Of a stretch of 64,000 bases of DNA, positions 8,507 to 19,243 are shown piece after piece (the stretch's first letter is position 1; every line of letters starts with the position of its first letter). The translations under genes were made by a program, and so were the position numbers. The stretch comes from Vreelandella aquamarina (GTDB taxonomy: Bacteria > Pseudomonadota > Gammaproteobacteria > Pseudomonadales > Halomonadaceae), in contig NZ_JABYQT010000002.1 in the NCBI RefSeq assembly GCF_020075495.1, forward strand, positions 496,001 to 560,000. Reading direction: 5' to 3'. The notes under the pieces are model-generated. The model searched no databases, was not told the origin of the DNA, and worked only from the letters and a program-made list of their open reading frames with translations.

Positions 8507-9270
8507 GAGAGAGCACCCGATAACAGTGGTAACCCGACAATGCCAAACAAGAGTACAAAGATGATCGGCATGACCGAGGCGAAGGCGATCAGACCAAACC
8601 CATCGAGCATGGGGCTGCGGCCTTTGATGGAGGCGGCCAGCCCGACTCCCAGCGCCGTCACCAGGGGCACGGTAATGGTCGATGTGGTGACGCCGCCGGA
8701 ATCGTAGGCGATCCCGATCATTTCGGCAGGCGCGAACAGGGTGAGTAAAAGCACGAGGACATAGCCCATGATAATCATGAGATGCAGCGGCCAGCCCTTG
8801 AATATGCGCAGTACACCCAGCACGACGGCACACCCCACGGAAGCCGCCACCACCATGCGCAGGGCAATGGCGAAGCCATGTTGCACACTGTCAGATGCGT
8901 CAATGAGCCCACCTTCAGCCACTACGCTTGCCGCACGGCCTGCGACGGCAATGAGGGCGGGCTCGGCTACCGTCGAGCCAAATCCCAGCGCAAAGGCAAA
9001 CAGCAGCAACCAGCCAAGCGACCCCTTGCTGACGAACGCGTGAGCTAGATTTTCGCCCACTGGGAACAGACCCAAGGCCAGCCCCTTGATGAACAGGGTG
9101 AGCCCTGCCACGACACAGAAAAGCCCCAGCAGCAGATCCGCGATGTCAAGTGCTGGCGGCAGCGGTTGACGGATGACCAGCAGCTGGAAAAAGGCCATGA
9201 CCAGTACCACCGGTGCCAGATCACGCAGGCTGTCTCGTAGCTGGCGTACAAGTGATACGACTATTTCCAT
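8503..9270 (-). CDS. DUF1538 membrane protein, first subunit (UmpA-like)
   Basis: This 255-residue membrane protein is a paralogue of its downstream neighbour. It shows the same [27 protein letters not shown] and [15 protein letters not shown] segments. The two probably form a heteromeric transporter, with cation/proton antiport as the best guess. The gene is the first of a three-gene minus-strand operon ending with a PII-like protein. No clear ribosome site was seen at the ATG used. Confidence 0.8.
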   Translation of the reverse strand: MEIVVSLVRQLRDSLRDLAPVVLVMAFFQLLVIRQPLPPALDIADLLLGLFCVVAGLTLFIKGLALGLFPVGENLAHAFVSKGSLGWLLLFAFALGFGSTVAEPALIAVAGRAASVVAEGGLIDASDSVQHGFAIALRMVVAASVGCAVVLGVLRIFKGWPLHLMIIMGYVLVLLLTLFAPAEMIGIAYDSGGVTTSTITVPLVTALGVGLAASIKGRSPMLDGFGLIAFASVMPIIFVLLFGIVGLPLLSGALS

Positions 9271-9376
9271 AAAGCGACAGGCCAGTTGCGGCGCCCAGTA
9301 CGGGCAGGATAAACGTCGAGTCTACATGTCAAGCCAGGCAAAGCGCTTGATCTCGTGCAAGACTTTGCCAATGGGT

Positions 9377-10777
9377 TCAGAAGCTGCCGAACAGGGTGCC
9401 CAGGGTAATCACGCTGATCAGTGCGCTGAGCGGCAGCACGATGGTTACCATGGCGACGTTGGCGTAGGACTGGCGGTGGGTCAGCCCACAAATGGCCAGC
9501 AGGGTAATCACGGCGCCCGAGTGAGGCAGGGTGTCCATGCCACCGGCGGCAATGGACGCTACCCGGTGCATGAGTTCCGGGTCGATGCCTGCTGCCTGGG
9601 CCATGGCCAGATATTCATCGCCAAGGGTCTGCAAGGCAATCGAGAGGCCACCTGAAGATGAGCCGGTGATCCCTGCGAGCACACTCATGGCCAGTGCTTC
9701 TGAAATAAGCGGGTTGCTTGGGGAGACGTTGAGTACCGCATCGCGGATGATGGTGAACCCGGCAAGGCTTGCAATTACCGCCCCATAGCCTACTTCCGAG
9801 GCGGTATTGAAAATCGGCAGTAAGGAACCGAGAACTCCTTTATTGACGGTGTCTTTGAGATCCTGCCACTGGCGCCAGGACGTGATAATCAGCCACGCCG
9901 AGGCGCTGAGCAAGGCGATGAGGATCGCCCATAGCCCTGTCTGGCTCTCTGGCGAAACGTTCTCGAACGCTTCATTGATGAAACTCAAATCCAGCGCCGG
10001 AAATATGCCGTAGGTGAACAGGGCGTTCAGCCCGATCACCAGGATGAGCGGTATCAAGGCCAGTGTCAGTGGCATGCTGGTCATCGAGCGGGCGCTGTTT
10101 GCAGCCTTTTCTTCTGCCTCACGCTGGACATGATCTCCATAGCCTTCATGATTGGCCGCTGCCTTTTTCACCCGCGACTGAAGGTATAGCGTGCCGAGCC
10201 CCAGCATGATGAGTCCGGCGATGATTCCAAGACCGGGCGCGGCAAAGCTGTTGGTTTCGAAAAATGGGATCGGGATGGCGTTCTGAATGGCCGGGGTGCC
10301 GGGCAGGGCCGTCATGGTAAAGGTGAAGGAGCCCAGGGCGATGCTGGCAGGAATGAGGCGCTTGGGCACATCTGCTCGACGAAACAGCTCACGGCTGATC
10401 GGGTAGAGGGCAAAGGCAACGACGAACAGGGAAACGCCGCCATAGGTAAGCAGGGCGCAGGCGAGCACGACGGTCATGACCACATGGTGGGTGCCTAGCC
10501 TGCTGACGATGCCGTTGGCAATGGACTGTGCGGCACCGGAGTCCGCCATCAGCTGGCCGAACAGCGCGCCAAGCAAGAAGAGCGGGAAAAACTGAATGAC
10601 GTAGTTGCCCAGCGCCTGCATGAACGTATCGGTATAGATAGGCAGCAGGAAAGCGCCATCGCCGGAAAGCAGAACCGCAAGCATAGCCATCAATGGCGCG
10701 AGCAGCAGAACGGAAATCCCCCGGTAGGCCAGAAACATCAGCAATAGCAGGGAGATGATGATCGCAAATATGCCCAT
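9377..10777 (-). CDS. GntP-family permease
   Basis: This is a secondary transporter of the gluconate:H+ symporter (GntP) superfamily, about 466 residues with 12 or more hydrophobic segments. Recognisable parts are FPLFLLGALFGQLMADSGAA near residue 64, the TALPGTPAIQNAIP loop near 160 and the GSSSGGLSIALQTLG and GGMDTLPHSGAVITLL segments toward the C-terminus. The start at 10777 has AGGAG seven bases upstream; the open frame extends 32 codons further but without a site. Substrate is likely an organic acid and cannot be specified. Confidence 0.85.
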   Translation of the reverse strand: MGIFAIIISLLLLMFLAYRGISVLLLAPLMAMLAVLLSGDGAFLLPIYTDTFMQALGNYVIQFFPLFLLGALFGQLMADSGAAQSIANGIVSRLGTHHVVMTVVLACALLTYGGVSLFVVAFALYPISRELFRRADVPKRLIPASIALGSFTFTMTALPGTPAIQNAIPIPFFETNSFAAPGLGIIAGLIMLGLGTLYLQSRVKKAAANHEGYGDHVQREAEEKAANSARSMTSMPLTLALIPLILVIGLNALFTYGIFPALDLSFINEAFENVSPESQTGLWAILIALLSASAWLIITSWRQWQDLKDTVNKGVLGSLLPIFNTASEVGYGAVIASLAGFTIIRDAVLNVSPSNPLISEALAMSVLAGITGSSSGGLSIALQTLGDEYLAMAQAAGIDPELMHRVASIAAGGMDTLPHSGAVITLLAICGLTHRQSYANVAMVTIVLPLSALISVITLGTLFGSF

Positions 10778-11082
10778 GGCGGCTCCTGAGACATTGATGG
10801 AGTAATCGCGAACAGAAAATATCGCGATGAGAAACAGTCCGTCTTGGATACTAGGAGGTATGCTGCAGAGCAACCATGTCAGTAAGGCTAAAGTAGCACG
10901 CCGATTCCGTCTGCCAAGGGCAGAAATGTCTGTTGAGTGCTTTTTGCAAGCTCGCTATCTGATAAAATTCGCCCTCTTCGATATTGGCGTGTGCGGGAAA
11001 GGGCGGGCATTTTGCGCGTAGTACGTTATCGGCCGGCTTTCGTGCAGGCGCCAATCACCTTGCAACCGCTCTGGAACTCTTC
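10778..11082. other. Divergent intergenic region, no gene seen
   Basis: This 305-bp stretch separates the divergent GntP permease and Na+/H+ antiporter genes. An AT-rich TTTTTGCAAG...GATAAAATTC segment at about 10941-10970 may contain a promoter for the antiporter, but spacing to a good -35 is poor. No convincing small gene or hairpin was found. Confidence 0.4.
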
Positions 11083-12429
11083 ATGAATGCAGTTATCCTT
11101 GCAGTGCTCGTGATGGTAGTGCTGTCACTTTTACGCGTGTCTGTCGTATTTGCGCTGGTGCTGGGCGCCCTGGTAGGCGGACTGGTCGGTGGCCTGTCGC
11201 TTGACCAGACGCTGGACGCTTTCAACAGCGGCGTGGGCGGTGGCGCCCAGGTAGCGCTTGCCTATGCCACCTTGGGCGCTTTCGCCGTGGCCATCTCCCG
11301 TTCAGGGTTGCCGGACCTGTTGGCGAACCGTTTGATAACGCTTCTGGGCAAGGAAGCCACCGAGACGCATCAGGCCCGCGTCAAGATGTTGCTGCTCGGC
11401 GCAGTGCTGCTGGTGGCCATTTCGTCGCAAAACGCCATTCCTGTGCATATCGCCTTTATTCCCGTCCTGATTCCGCCGCTGCTGGCCGTGATGAACCGAC
11501 TTCAGCTGGATCGCCGGGCGGTAGCCTGCGCGCTGACATTTGGCCTGACCGCACCTTACATGTTATTGCCCGTCGGATTTGGCTCGATCTTTCTGAACGA
11601 TATCTTGCTGGCCAATCTGAACAGCGCAGGCCAGCCCCTGGGGCTCGAGATTACCCGCAGCATGGTCCCCATGGGCATGGCGATTCCCGTGGGCGGCATG
11701 GCAGTGGGGCTTGTCGTGGCGCTTCTGTTCAGCTACCGCGGCCGGCGTGAGTATGCCAGCAAGGACCTGGCCATGGATCATGCTCAGCATGTGCATACGC
11801 CGGCCAAGCCCCATGCATTGGGACTTGCAATGTCCGGCGTAGCCATCGTGGCTGCTCTGGGTTTACAGCTGTACAGCGGGTCGATGATTCTGGGCGGCCT
11901 GGTGGGGATTGGTCTGCTCTCGATGGGGGGGATCTTCAAGTGGCGAGAGGCGGATGATCTGTTTACCAGCGGCATGCGCATGATGGCACTGATCGGGTTC
12001 ATCATGATCTCGGCGGCGGGTTTTGCCGAAGTCATGAAAGCGACCGGCGATATCGACGCGCTGGTAGCCGGCGCCTTCGAGGTTTTCGGGGATAACCGCG
12101 GCGTCGCGGCGCTGGTCATGCTGCTGGTAGGTCTGTTCATTACCTTGGGAATCGGTTCGTCCTTCTCGACCATTCCCATCATTGCTGCGATATTCGTGCC
12201 GCTGGCCGTGCAATTCGGTTTTTCTCCCATGGCCACCGTGGTGCTGGTCGGTACGGCGGCGGCTCTGGGCGATGCGGGATCTCCTGCATCTGACTCGACG
12301 CTTGGCCCTACCTCGGGCCTGAACGTGGATGGCCAGCACGACCATATCTGGGACAGCGTCGTGCCGACCTTCTTGCACTATAACCTGCCGCTGATCGCCT
12401 TCGGCTGGCTGGCGGCGATGACGCTTTGA
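11083..12429 (+). CDS. Na+/H+ antiporter family protein (NhaC/YuiF type)
   Basis: This 448-residue membrane protein has about 11 hydrophobic helices and the antiporter-family segments [21 protein letters not shown] near residue 110 and [22 protein letters not shown] near 405, which are typical of the Na_H_antiporter group. The frame is open 33 codons upstream, but the first hydrophobic helix starts at [12 protein letters not shown], so the ATG at 11083 is preferred. It likely exchanges Na+ or a solute for protons. A strong bidirectional hairpin follows. Confidence 0.82.
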   Translation: MNAVILAVLVMVVLSLLRVSVVFALVLGALVGGLVGGLSLDQTLDAFNSGVGGGAQVALAYATLGAFAVAISRSGLPDLLANRLITLLGKEATETHQARVKMLLLGAVLLVAISSQNAIPVHIAFIPVLIPPLLAVMNRLQLDRRAVACALTFGLTAPYMLLPVGFGSIFLNDILLANLNSAGQPLGLEITRSMVPMGMAIPVGGMAVGLVVALLFSYRGRREYASKDLAMDHAQHVHTPAKPHALGLAMSGVAIVAALGLQLYSGSMILGGLVGIGLLSMGGIFKWREADDLFTSGMRMMALIGFIMISAAGFAEVMKATGDIDALVAGAFEVFGDNRGVAALVMLLVGLFITLGIGSSFSTIPIIAAIFVPLAVQFGFSPMATVVLVGTAAALGDAGSPASDSTLGPTSGLNVDGQHDHIWDSVVPTFLHYNLPLIAFGWLAAMTL

Positions 12430-12462
12430 TCGCTACTTCGAAACACGCATGACCATCAGTCG

Positions 12463-12490
12463 AACAGGGCAGCCAATGGCTGCCCTGTTT
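12463..12490. terminator. Bidirectional intrinsic terminator
   Basis: A 13-bp perfect stem (AACAGGGCAGCCA pairing with TGGCTGCCCTGTT) with a 1-nt centre, effectively a 12-bp stem and small loop, lies between the convergent antiporter and trmJ genes. Confidence 0.8.
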
Positions 12491-12496
12491 GCATGG

Positions 12497-13231
12497 CTAC
12501 TTAGTGGGCAGATGCGCCTCGAAGGCGCTGAGCAGGCCGCGCAGCAAGGAAAGCTCCTTGCGGCTGGGCTGGGCGCGGGCGAACAGCGCCTGAAGCTGCT
12601 CTTCGGTGCGCGCGTGGGGCTGGGTGAGGAAGCCACTTTGCTGCATCAGCCGTGCCAGATGGTCCTGAAAATGCCCAAACTGCTCACGGCTTGGAGGTGT
12701 GGCATCCAGGGGACGCTGGTAAGTGAACCCACTCTCTGCCTGCTTGCGCCAGGCTCGGTGCACCTCGTAGGCAAGGATCTGCACCGCTTGGGACAGGTTC
12801 AGGATACCGTATTCCGGGTTGGCCGGAATGCTGACTTGGTGAGTGCAGCAGCGGATCTCGTCATTGGTCAGGCCAGAGCGTTCGCGACCAAACACCAGCG
12901 CTACCGGCGCTTCATGGGCATTGCGGATAACGCTCTGGGCCATGTCATCGGGTTCATCGAAGTGAGGAAGAGGCAGGCTGCGCAGCCGGGCACTGGCACC
13001 GACGACCTGAACGCAGTCATTTACCGCTTCATCAAGACTGGTAACAACCCGAGCGGTATTTAGTACATCCGTCGCCCCGGCGGCCAGCCGTTCGGCTTCT
13101 TCATCGGGAAAGCTGCGCGGATTGACCAGCACCAGATCGGACAATCCCATGGTCTTCATGGCGCGCGCCGTGGCACCTATATTGCCCGGATGAAAGGTTT
13201 GGACGAGTACGATACGAATAGTGGATAGCAC
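12497..13231 (-). CDS. trmJ: tRNA (cytidine/uridine-2'-O-)-methyltransferase TrmJ
   Basis: This is a SPOUT-class methyltransferase that 2'-O-methylates position 32 of tRNA anticodon loops. The 244-residue protein has motif 1 (QTFHPGNIGATARAMKTMGL, residues about 11-30), motif 2 with the VALVFGRERSGLTNDEI segment near 108-124, and motif 3 (NPEYGILNLSQAVQILAYE, near 138-156), which together form the trefoil-knot AdoMet site. Length matches TrmJ. Gene is single, convergent with the antiporter gene. Confidence 0.95.
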   Translation of the reverse strand: MLSTIRIVLVQTFHPGNIGATARAMKTMGLSDLVLVNPRSFPDEEAERLAAGATDVLNTARVVTSLDEAVNDCVQVVGASARLRSLPLPHFDEPDDMAQSVIRNAHEAPVALVFGRERSGLTNDEIRCCTHQVSIPANPEYGILNLSQAVQILAYEVHRAWRKQAESGFTYQRPLDATPPSREQFGHFQDHLARLMQQSGFLTQPHARTEEQLQALFARAQPSRKELSLLRGLLSAFEAHLPTK

Positions 13232-13336
13232 GGTAATGGCGACCTGAAAGCGGCTGGTTCAAAACGCAGATGGTAGCACGCTTTTAAACCACGGGGCGGG
13301 CTGAAACGAGCGAGAAAAACATCCTCTTAAACAGCA

Positions 13337-13361
13337 GAAACCCCGCACAGGGCGGGGTTTC
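13337..13361 (-). terminator. Intrinsic terminator of groESL
   Basis: A 10-bp stem (GAAACCCCGC pairing with GCGGGGTTTC) lies 42 nt past the groEL stop. The T-tract on the minus strand is weak (TGCTGTTTAA). Confidence 0.7.
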
Positions 13362-13402
13362 CTTTGACGTAAGACGTCAGAGCGATAGGCTCAAGGGGGG
13401 CA

Positions 13403-15058
<1,656 letters not shown>

Positions 15059-15104
15059 CTAAAATCGAATTGTGAAAAGTGAAAGTAAAGGGTTGAGGCG
15101 CTGA

Positions 15105-15398
15105 TCAGCCTTCAACGACCGCCAGAATGTCGGTTTCACTCATGATCAATACTTCTTCACCGTCGATCTTCTGCTTCTCGACGCCAAAGCCATCCTTGAA
15201 AATCACGCTGTCGCCGACGTTGACGTCCAGCGGACGAACTTCACCGTTATCGAGAATGCGACCGTTACCTACTGCAAGAACTTCGCCGCGCGTGGGCTTT
15301 TCTTGTGCATTGCCTGGGAGCACGATGCCACCAGCCGTTTTCTGTTCTTCTTCCACGCGGCGGACTACGACGCGATCGTGCAAAGGACGGATTTTCAT
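15105..15398 (-). CDS. groES: Co-chaperonin GroES (Cpn10)
   Basis: This is the 10-kDa lid of the GroEL chamber, 97 residues, with [16 protein letters not shown] at the start and the mobile-loop region [14 protein letters not shown] near residues 17-31. The ATG at 15398 is chosen over a GTG two codons upstream because AGGAG is then 9 nt away rather than 3. It is the first gene of groESL and follows a roughly 145-nt leader from a sigma-32-like promoter. Confidence 0.98.
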   Translation of the reverse strand: MKIRPLHDRVVVRRVEEEQKTAGGIVLPGNAQEKPTRGEVLAVGNGRILDNGEVRPLDVNVGDSVIFKDGFGVEKQKIDGEEVLIMSETDILAVVEG

Positions 15399-15550
15399 GC
15401 TCACGTTCTCCTAAGTATCGTCAAGGCCCTGAAGGGCATAGAGCTAAAACCATGTTCTCGAGAGTTTCCCCGCGAGAAATGAAGACTCATGGTCTTCGTT
15501 GTTAAAGGTGTCAGCCCATAGGCTGCCACCAAGCCTGTATGCTGGTTCAA

Positions 15551-15579
15551 AAAGTGGGGGCTTTGGAAACCCTTTCAAG
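15551..15579 (-). promoter_or_regulatory. Sigma-32-type heat-shock promoter of groESL
   Basis: Read on the minus strand, a perfect CTTGAAA (-35) at 15573-15579 is followed after 13 nt by CCCCACTTT, close to the CCCCATNT -10 box of sigma-32. The leader it would make (about 15545 to 15399) can form small hairpins, for example GAAGAC/GTCTTC at 15481-15497. Confidence 0.72.
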
Positions 15580-15630
15580 GGGGTAGCCATGAAAAAATGT
15601 TTTTTGTTGCTATTTACCGCCCTTCAGAGG

Positions 15631-16140
15631 TCAGCGACGAGTGAAGCGGTCATCGCGGCCGATGAAATCGCCTTCGATGACGTCACCTTCCCTGGCACTG
15701 TCTCTAGAACCTGAAGCGTGGGTGCGAGGATCACCCGCGTTCGGTCCACGGTGCGGTCTTTCATGAGCGTGGGGGTTCTTATTGACACTGCTCTTGAGTC
15801 CAAGCCAGACAAGCCCCTTGTACAGAAGCTGGCGAGCGCTGGGCAACAGGCAGGCGATGCCTAGAAGATCGGAGAGAAATCCCGGTGCCATCAAGAGGGC
15901 GCCGCCAAAGATGAGCGCTGCACCGGTCAACAACTCTTGAGATGGTATCTCGCCGGCCTTCATTCGTTGCTGCGCCCGAGCAAAGGTGGAAACCCCTTCC
16001 TTGCGGATCAGGTGCAGCCCGATCACGCCTGTGGCAAGCACCAGTAAAAGCGTGGTGAGCAAGCCTATTTGACTGCCGATCGAGAAAAGCAGTATGAAGT
16101 CGAGTAAGGTAAAAAGTGAGATGAATACAAGAATCGGCAT
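15631..16140 (-). CDS. fxsA: FxsA family cytoplasmic membrane protein
   Basis: This is a small membrane protein of the FxsA family, whose E. coli member modulates exclusion of phage T7 by the F plasmid through PifA. The roughly 169-residue protein has hydrophobic helices near residues 3-24, 26-45 and 75-95 and a hydrophilic, charged C-terminal tail. The conserved LLTGAALIFGGALLMAPGFLSDLLG segment lies near residues 71-95. The ATG at 16140 has GGAG six bases upstream, so it is preferred over one four codons earlier. Its place upstream of groES is common in gammaproteobacteria. Confidence 0.9.
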   Translation of the reverse strand: MPILVFISLFTLLDFILLFSIGSQIGLLTTLLLVLATGVIGLHLIRKEGVSTFARAQQRMKAGEIPSQELLTGAALIFGGALLMAPGFLSDLLGIACLLPSARQLLYKGLVWLGLKSSVNKNPHAHERPHRGPNAGDPRTHASGSRDSAREGDVIEGDFIGRDDRFTRR

Positions 16141-16317
16141 GGCGGGCTCCATAGACAGGCTAAGGCCACATTATTGTGTCAAACCTGCAAAAAACAAGCG
16201 ATGCGCGGGGCAGGGCATGCAATTACCTGCCCTGTATTGTCGTTATCAGTGCAAGTGTCAGAGGTCGTGTCGGACCATATAAACATATGCCCGTGAAGAG
16301 CATAGAAGGAGCAGAGC

Positions 16318-17079
16318 ATGCAACTGAGGGAAAAGGTGATTGCAATAACCGGTGGTGCTAGGGGGCTTGGTCTGGCGATCGCCCGTGAGCTAGGTCGCGC
16401 AGGCGCCGCCATCGCGCTTTTGGATATGAGTGAAAAGGCGCTGAACGATGCCGTATCGTCGCTTGTGGCCGAAGATATCACCGCTCAGGCTTTTGTGGTC
16501 GATGTCGCCGATGAGGATTCGGTCATTACCGCTTTCGCTCGGATTGCTGCCCGCATGGGGCCGATCAGCGGCTGTGTAAGTAATGCGGGTATTACCGAGG
16601 ATGCCTTGCTGGTCAAGGCAAGCGATGGAAAAGTGGAAAAACGCATGTCGCTGGAAGCCTGGCAGAAAGTGCTGAACGTCGATCTGACGGGGGTATTTCT
16701 ATGCGGTCGTGAAGCTGCCACGCAGATGATCGAGGCTGGCCTTGAGGGAGTAATCGTGAATATCTCGAGTATTTCACGGGCGGGCAACATGGGTCAGAGC
16801 AACTATGCGGCAGCCAAGGCAGGCGTTCATGCGTTGACCGTGACCTGGGGGAAGGAGCTTGCACGCCATGGCATACGCACCGGGACCGTGGCGCCAGGCT
16901 TCATTGCCACCGACATGACCGCCGCCATGCGCCCGGACATGGTCGAAAGAATTTCTCGGAGTGTGCCGCTCAAGCGTCTGGGCGAGCCTTGCGATATCGC
17001 CAAAAGCGTTGCGTTCATCTTTGATAATGACTACTTCAACGCACGCATCATCGAATGCGATGGCGGTTTGCGTCTATGA
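16318..17079 (+). CDS. Short-chain dehydrogenase/reductase (FabG-like)
   Basis: This is an NAD(P)H-dependent oxidoreductase of the classical SDR family, 253 residues. The Rossmann motif TGGARGLG is near residues 11-18, the NAG motif near 91, the catalytic Ser in the VNISSIS segment near 143, and YAAAK (Tyr and Lys) near 163-167. The substrate is unknown; sequence resembles 3-oxoacyl-ACP reductases but genes for lipid synthesis are not nearby. AAGGAG precedes the ATG by seven bases. A hairpin follows the stop. Confidence 0.9.
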   Translation: MQLREKVIAITGGARGLGLAIARELGRAGAAIALLDMSEKALNDAVSSLVAEDITAQAFVVDVADEDSVITAFARIAARMGPISGCVSNAGITEDALLVKASDGKVEKRMSLEAWQKVLNVDLTGVFLCGREAATQMIEAGLEGVIVNISSISRAGNMGQSNYAAAKAGVHALTVTWGKELARHGIRTGTVAPGFIATDMTAAMRPDMVERISRSVPLKRLGEPCDIAKSVAFIFDNDYFNARIIECDGGLRL

Positions 17080-17086
17080 TATGACC

Positions 17087-17115
17087 AGAGCTGGCAAGGG
17101 TGCATTGCCAGCTCT
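17087..17115. terminator. Hairpin between convergent genes
   Basis: An 11-bp stem (AGAGCTGGCAA pairing with TTGCCAGCTCT) with a 7-nt loop lies between the convergent SDR and outer-membrane protein genes. There is no strong T-tract, so function as a terminator is likely but not certain. Confidence 0.6.
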
Positions 17116-17127
17116 GGGTGAGAGACC

Positions 17128-18123
17128 TCAGCGGCCAAAGTAGTCGCGACTGATTTCACGCTGAAAGTACATTTCAAGGCGCAGCGTCAGTGCCCAGCGC
17201 GGGTCGTAACTGACGTCGCGCTGAAAATGCAGCTCAGGTATCACATCTGCAAACAGAATGCCTTTATGCAGGTCGCGCCGATAACGCGTTTGCAGATAGT
17301 AGTTGGTCATGCGCGGGTTGGAGGCACTTTCGCCAAGGGCAATGGCCGAGTAGCGTATCGCACTGCGTTTATTGAGGCGCTGGTTAAGCTCGGCTATCTC
17401 GCTGAACTCGAGCGTATCCTCTTCTTCGCGCCACTGAACGGTCGTGATGAAGCGCATGTGGCGATTTTCGGAAAGCGGACGTCCAACGTCCCACTCGGTG
17501 CGCGCGGAATAGCCTTCGTTGTTGAACCAGGAAAGCCGATTGAACGATTCCAGCTGCCAAGGGCCATCGCCGATATCCCACAGGCGTTCACTGGTAAAGC
17601 GCACGTAAGGATCAAGCGGCAGGCGCAGCCTTACCCCAGCACCAAAGCGGTTGCTCCAGTTTTCACGCTTGTCCCGGTTCTCGAGCCAGTCGAGTCCGAA
17701 GGTCGAGTTGCGGCGGTCACGCTGATCGTTATAGAGCCGGCCCGAGCCTTGCTCGCTCAGGGTGCCCTGGGACTCCTCCGGGTCGCTTTCGATGACCAGA
17801 CGCAACCGCTCTTCGGTGGTTGGCAGATCGATTCGGTAACGAACGCTGATATCGCCATCGACACCGTCTCCCTCCATCCAGTCGATTTCCTGGCCCAGGC
17901 GCAGATAGGACTCATTGGTTGAGGAGTCACTGTAGTGATCGCCACCAAAGAAGGCATCGATGTTTCGCGATGTGTTGTCTACCCAGTTGCCAACACGCGC
18001 GCGAAAGGGTTCGATTTCCTCTTCTGCCCAGTCGGGCAGGTCACTATCTTCCTCTTCGGCGTATGCCTGAGCTGACAACAGCAGCAAGGAACCCAGGCAC
18101 GCCAGGGCAAAAAGCTTTCTCAT
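17128..18123 (-). CDS. Predicted outer-membrane protein of unknown function
   Basis: I do not recognise a named family. The 331-residue protein has a signal peptide (residues 1-22, cleavage after AYA), an acidic stretch at 23-40, and then many alternating-hydrophobicity strands rich in Arg and aromatic residues, such as GDISVRYRIDLP and YYLQTRYRRDL. It ends in aromatic strand patterns and FGR. This fits a beta-barrel or barrel-associated surface protein. Neighbours give no functional clue. Confidence 0.7.
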   Translation of the reverse strand: MRKLFALACLGSLLLLSAQAYAEEEDSDLPDWAEEEIEPFRARVGNWVDNTSRNIDAFFGGDHYSDSSTNESYLRLGQEIDWMEGDGVDGDISVRYRIDLPTTEERLRLVIESDPEESQGTLSEQGSGRLYNDQRDRRNSTFGLDWLENRDKRENWSNRFGAGVRLRLPLDPYVRFTSERLWDIGDGPWQLESFNRLSWFNNEGYSARTEWDVGRPLSENRHMRFITTVQWREEEDTLEFSEIAELNQRLNKRSAIRYSAIALGESASNPRMTNYYLQTRYRRDLHKGILFADVIPELHFQRDVSYDPRWALTLRLEMYFQREISRDYFGR

Positions 18124-18169
18124 GTTCGATCCCGAATCAATATTATTAAAATTATGCCGACCGCAATGG

Positions 18170-18799
18170 TTAGCGAGCCTTGTGCATTTCTATGTTTTTT
18201 GCCCACTCTAGCACGCGCTTGCGATCTCGGCGGCTATTCATTCGGTGGGTATCCACACGGGTGGGTATCAACTGGCCAATCGGTTCGGCGGTGTAGTTCA
18301 GCTTGAAGTGGCGTGAGGCGCCAGTGGGCATGTCTTCTGAGCCATAGATGGCAATCACGCGTATTTCCAGCTGGACATCGGACTGCTCGAGAGTAGCCTG
18401 ATCGATTTCCCAATACTCGGTGAGCCGTTCAAGAATCGCATGAAAAGATTGGATATGCAGAAAGTCACCCGAGTTGAGTGGCCCTTGATGAGTCCTGTAG
18501 GAGGTGTCGTCCTCTTCATCGCCTTGCTGCTGATACTCGACGATATCCAGCTCATAGCTGCGTTTCTGGGTATGCAGCACCGCCACCAGATGCTGAACGT
18601 AGATAGCCTCGTTGCTCATGTTACTGATCAGACAGAGTGCATCAAGACCGATACCCTTGCCGCGGTTGATGATGATCCGCGGTCGACGCTGGCGCGCGTA
18701 GCCGTTATAGAGCAGTTGGGCGTAGAACACCCATACAAAGAGGGTAAGAATGCTGCCAACGGCGGAAATCGCCTGGGCATTTTCTTTGAGCCATTCCAT
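18170..18799 (-). CDS. Small membrane-anchored protein of unknown function
   Basis: The 209-residue protein begins MEWLKENAQAIS and has one N-terminal membrane helix near residues 12-33. The rest is a soluble, charged domain starting RQRRPRIIINRGKG, probably cytoplasmic. AAGGA precedes the chosen ATG by eight bases. It is the last host gene before the prophage boundary. No motif that I can tie to a function is visible. Confidence 0.7.
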   Translation of the reverse strand: MEWLKENAQAISAVGSILTLFVWVFYAQLLYNGYARQRRPRIIINRGKGIGLDALCLISNMSNEAIYVQHLVAVLHTQKRSYELDIVEYQQQGDEEDDTSYRTHQGPLNSGDFLHIQSFHAILERLTEYWEIDQATLEQSDVQLEIRVIAIYGSEDMPTGASRHFKLNYTAEPIGQLIPTRVDTHRMNSRRDRKRVLEWAKNIEMHKAR

Positions 18800-18903
18800 G
18801 GTTGAGATCCTTCTCAAGGCAAATGGACAATAAGTTAGCTGCCAACTTAGCTTAAAAGCTGAGAAAAGTCAGCTTCCTGAGCGGGAGGTCAAATAAAAGA
18901 CAT

Positions 18904-18933
18904 AAAAAAATCGGTAAGCATATGCCGACCGAT
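18904..18933 (-). terminator. Intrinsic terminator downstream of the tRNA-Leu locus
   Basis: Read on the minus strand, a 6-bp stem (ATCGGT with ACCGAT, 12-nt loop) is followed by seven T. It lies 3' of the tRNA-Leu 3' end, where the native tRNA transcript would terminate. Confidence 0.75.
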
Positions 18934-18984
18934 CACAGTTTTTACTTGACAAACAAAGGGGAGACTTGACGTTAAACTTCAAAT

Positions 18985-19042
18985 TGGTGCGGATGGGGAG
19001 ACTCGAACTCCCACACCTTACGGCACTAGAACCTAAATCTGG
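18985..19042 (-). other. Prophage attachment site: 3' fragment of tRNA-Leu(UAG)
   Basis: The minus strand carries the 3' part of a class II tRNA: anticodon arm with TAG anticodon at 19033-19035, a long variable arm, a T-arm with TTCGAGT, an acceptor strand CATCCGC, discriminator A and an encoded CCA. The 5' half (acceptor 5' strand and D-arm) is absent; the sequence to the right is unrelated. This is what is left at the distal end when a phage integrates into a tRNA 3' half. The remaining anticodon stem has one mismatch, which suggests the crossover lies at or below 19041. The intact tRNA should be beyond 64000. Confidence 0.85.
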
Positions 19043-19110
19043 TCTCCAAAGAAAAAGTACAAGATAACGCCATATCTGTCAAACACTTAGACGCCGGGCG
19101 CAATCGGCAC

Positions 19111-19184
19111 TGTGACAGATCGGGGTTGCTAGGTCACAATCGGCGGTACGTGTGACGTCACTGAGTCACAATCTGGTCACAACG
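19111..19184. repeat. Cluster of five TGTGAC/GTCACA motifs next to att
   Basis: GTCACAATC occurs at 19133 and 19165 and GTCACAACG at 19176; the inverted form TGTGAC occurs at 19111 and 19151. Such short repeated motifs beside an att core resemble integrase arm-type binding sites. Function is inferred from location. Confidence 0.5.
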
Positions 19185-19243
19185 CAGTCCTACGCGCTAT
19201 GCACTGCATAGCAGGTTGGATTGAGCAGGGGAGAGGACATACG

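Noticed and set aside
15499-15714. Small plus-strand frame over the groES promoter
   Set aside because: It runs over the sigma-32 promoter and into fxsA antisense, with no support.
18985-19060. Functional tRNA-Leu gene
   Set aside because: Only the 3' half is present; no D-arm or 5' acceptor strand lies to the right.
19199-19243. Upstream ATG start of the EndA-like gene
   Set aside because: No ribosome site; the GTG at 19244 has one and begins directly with the signal peptide.
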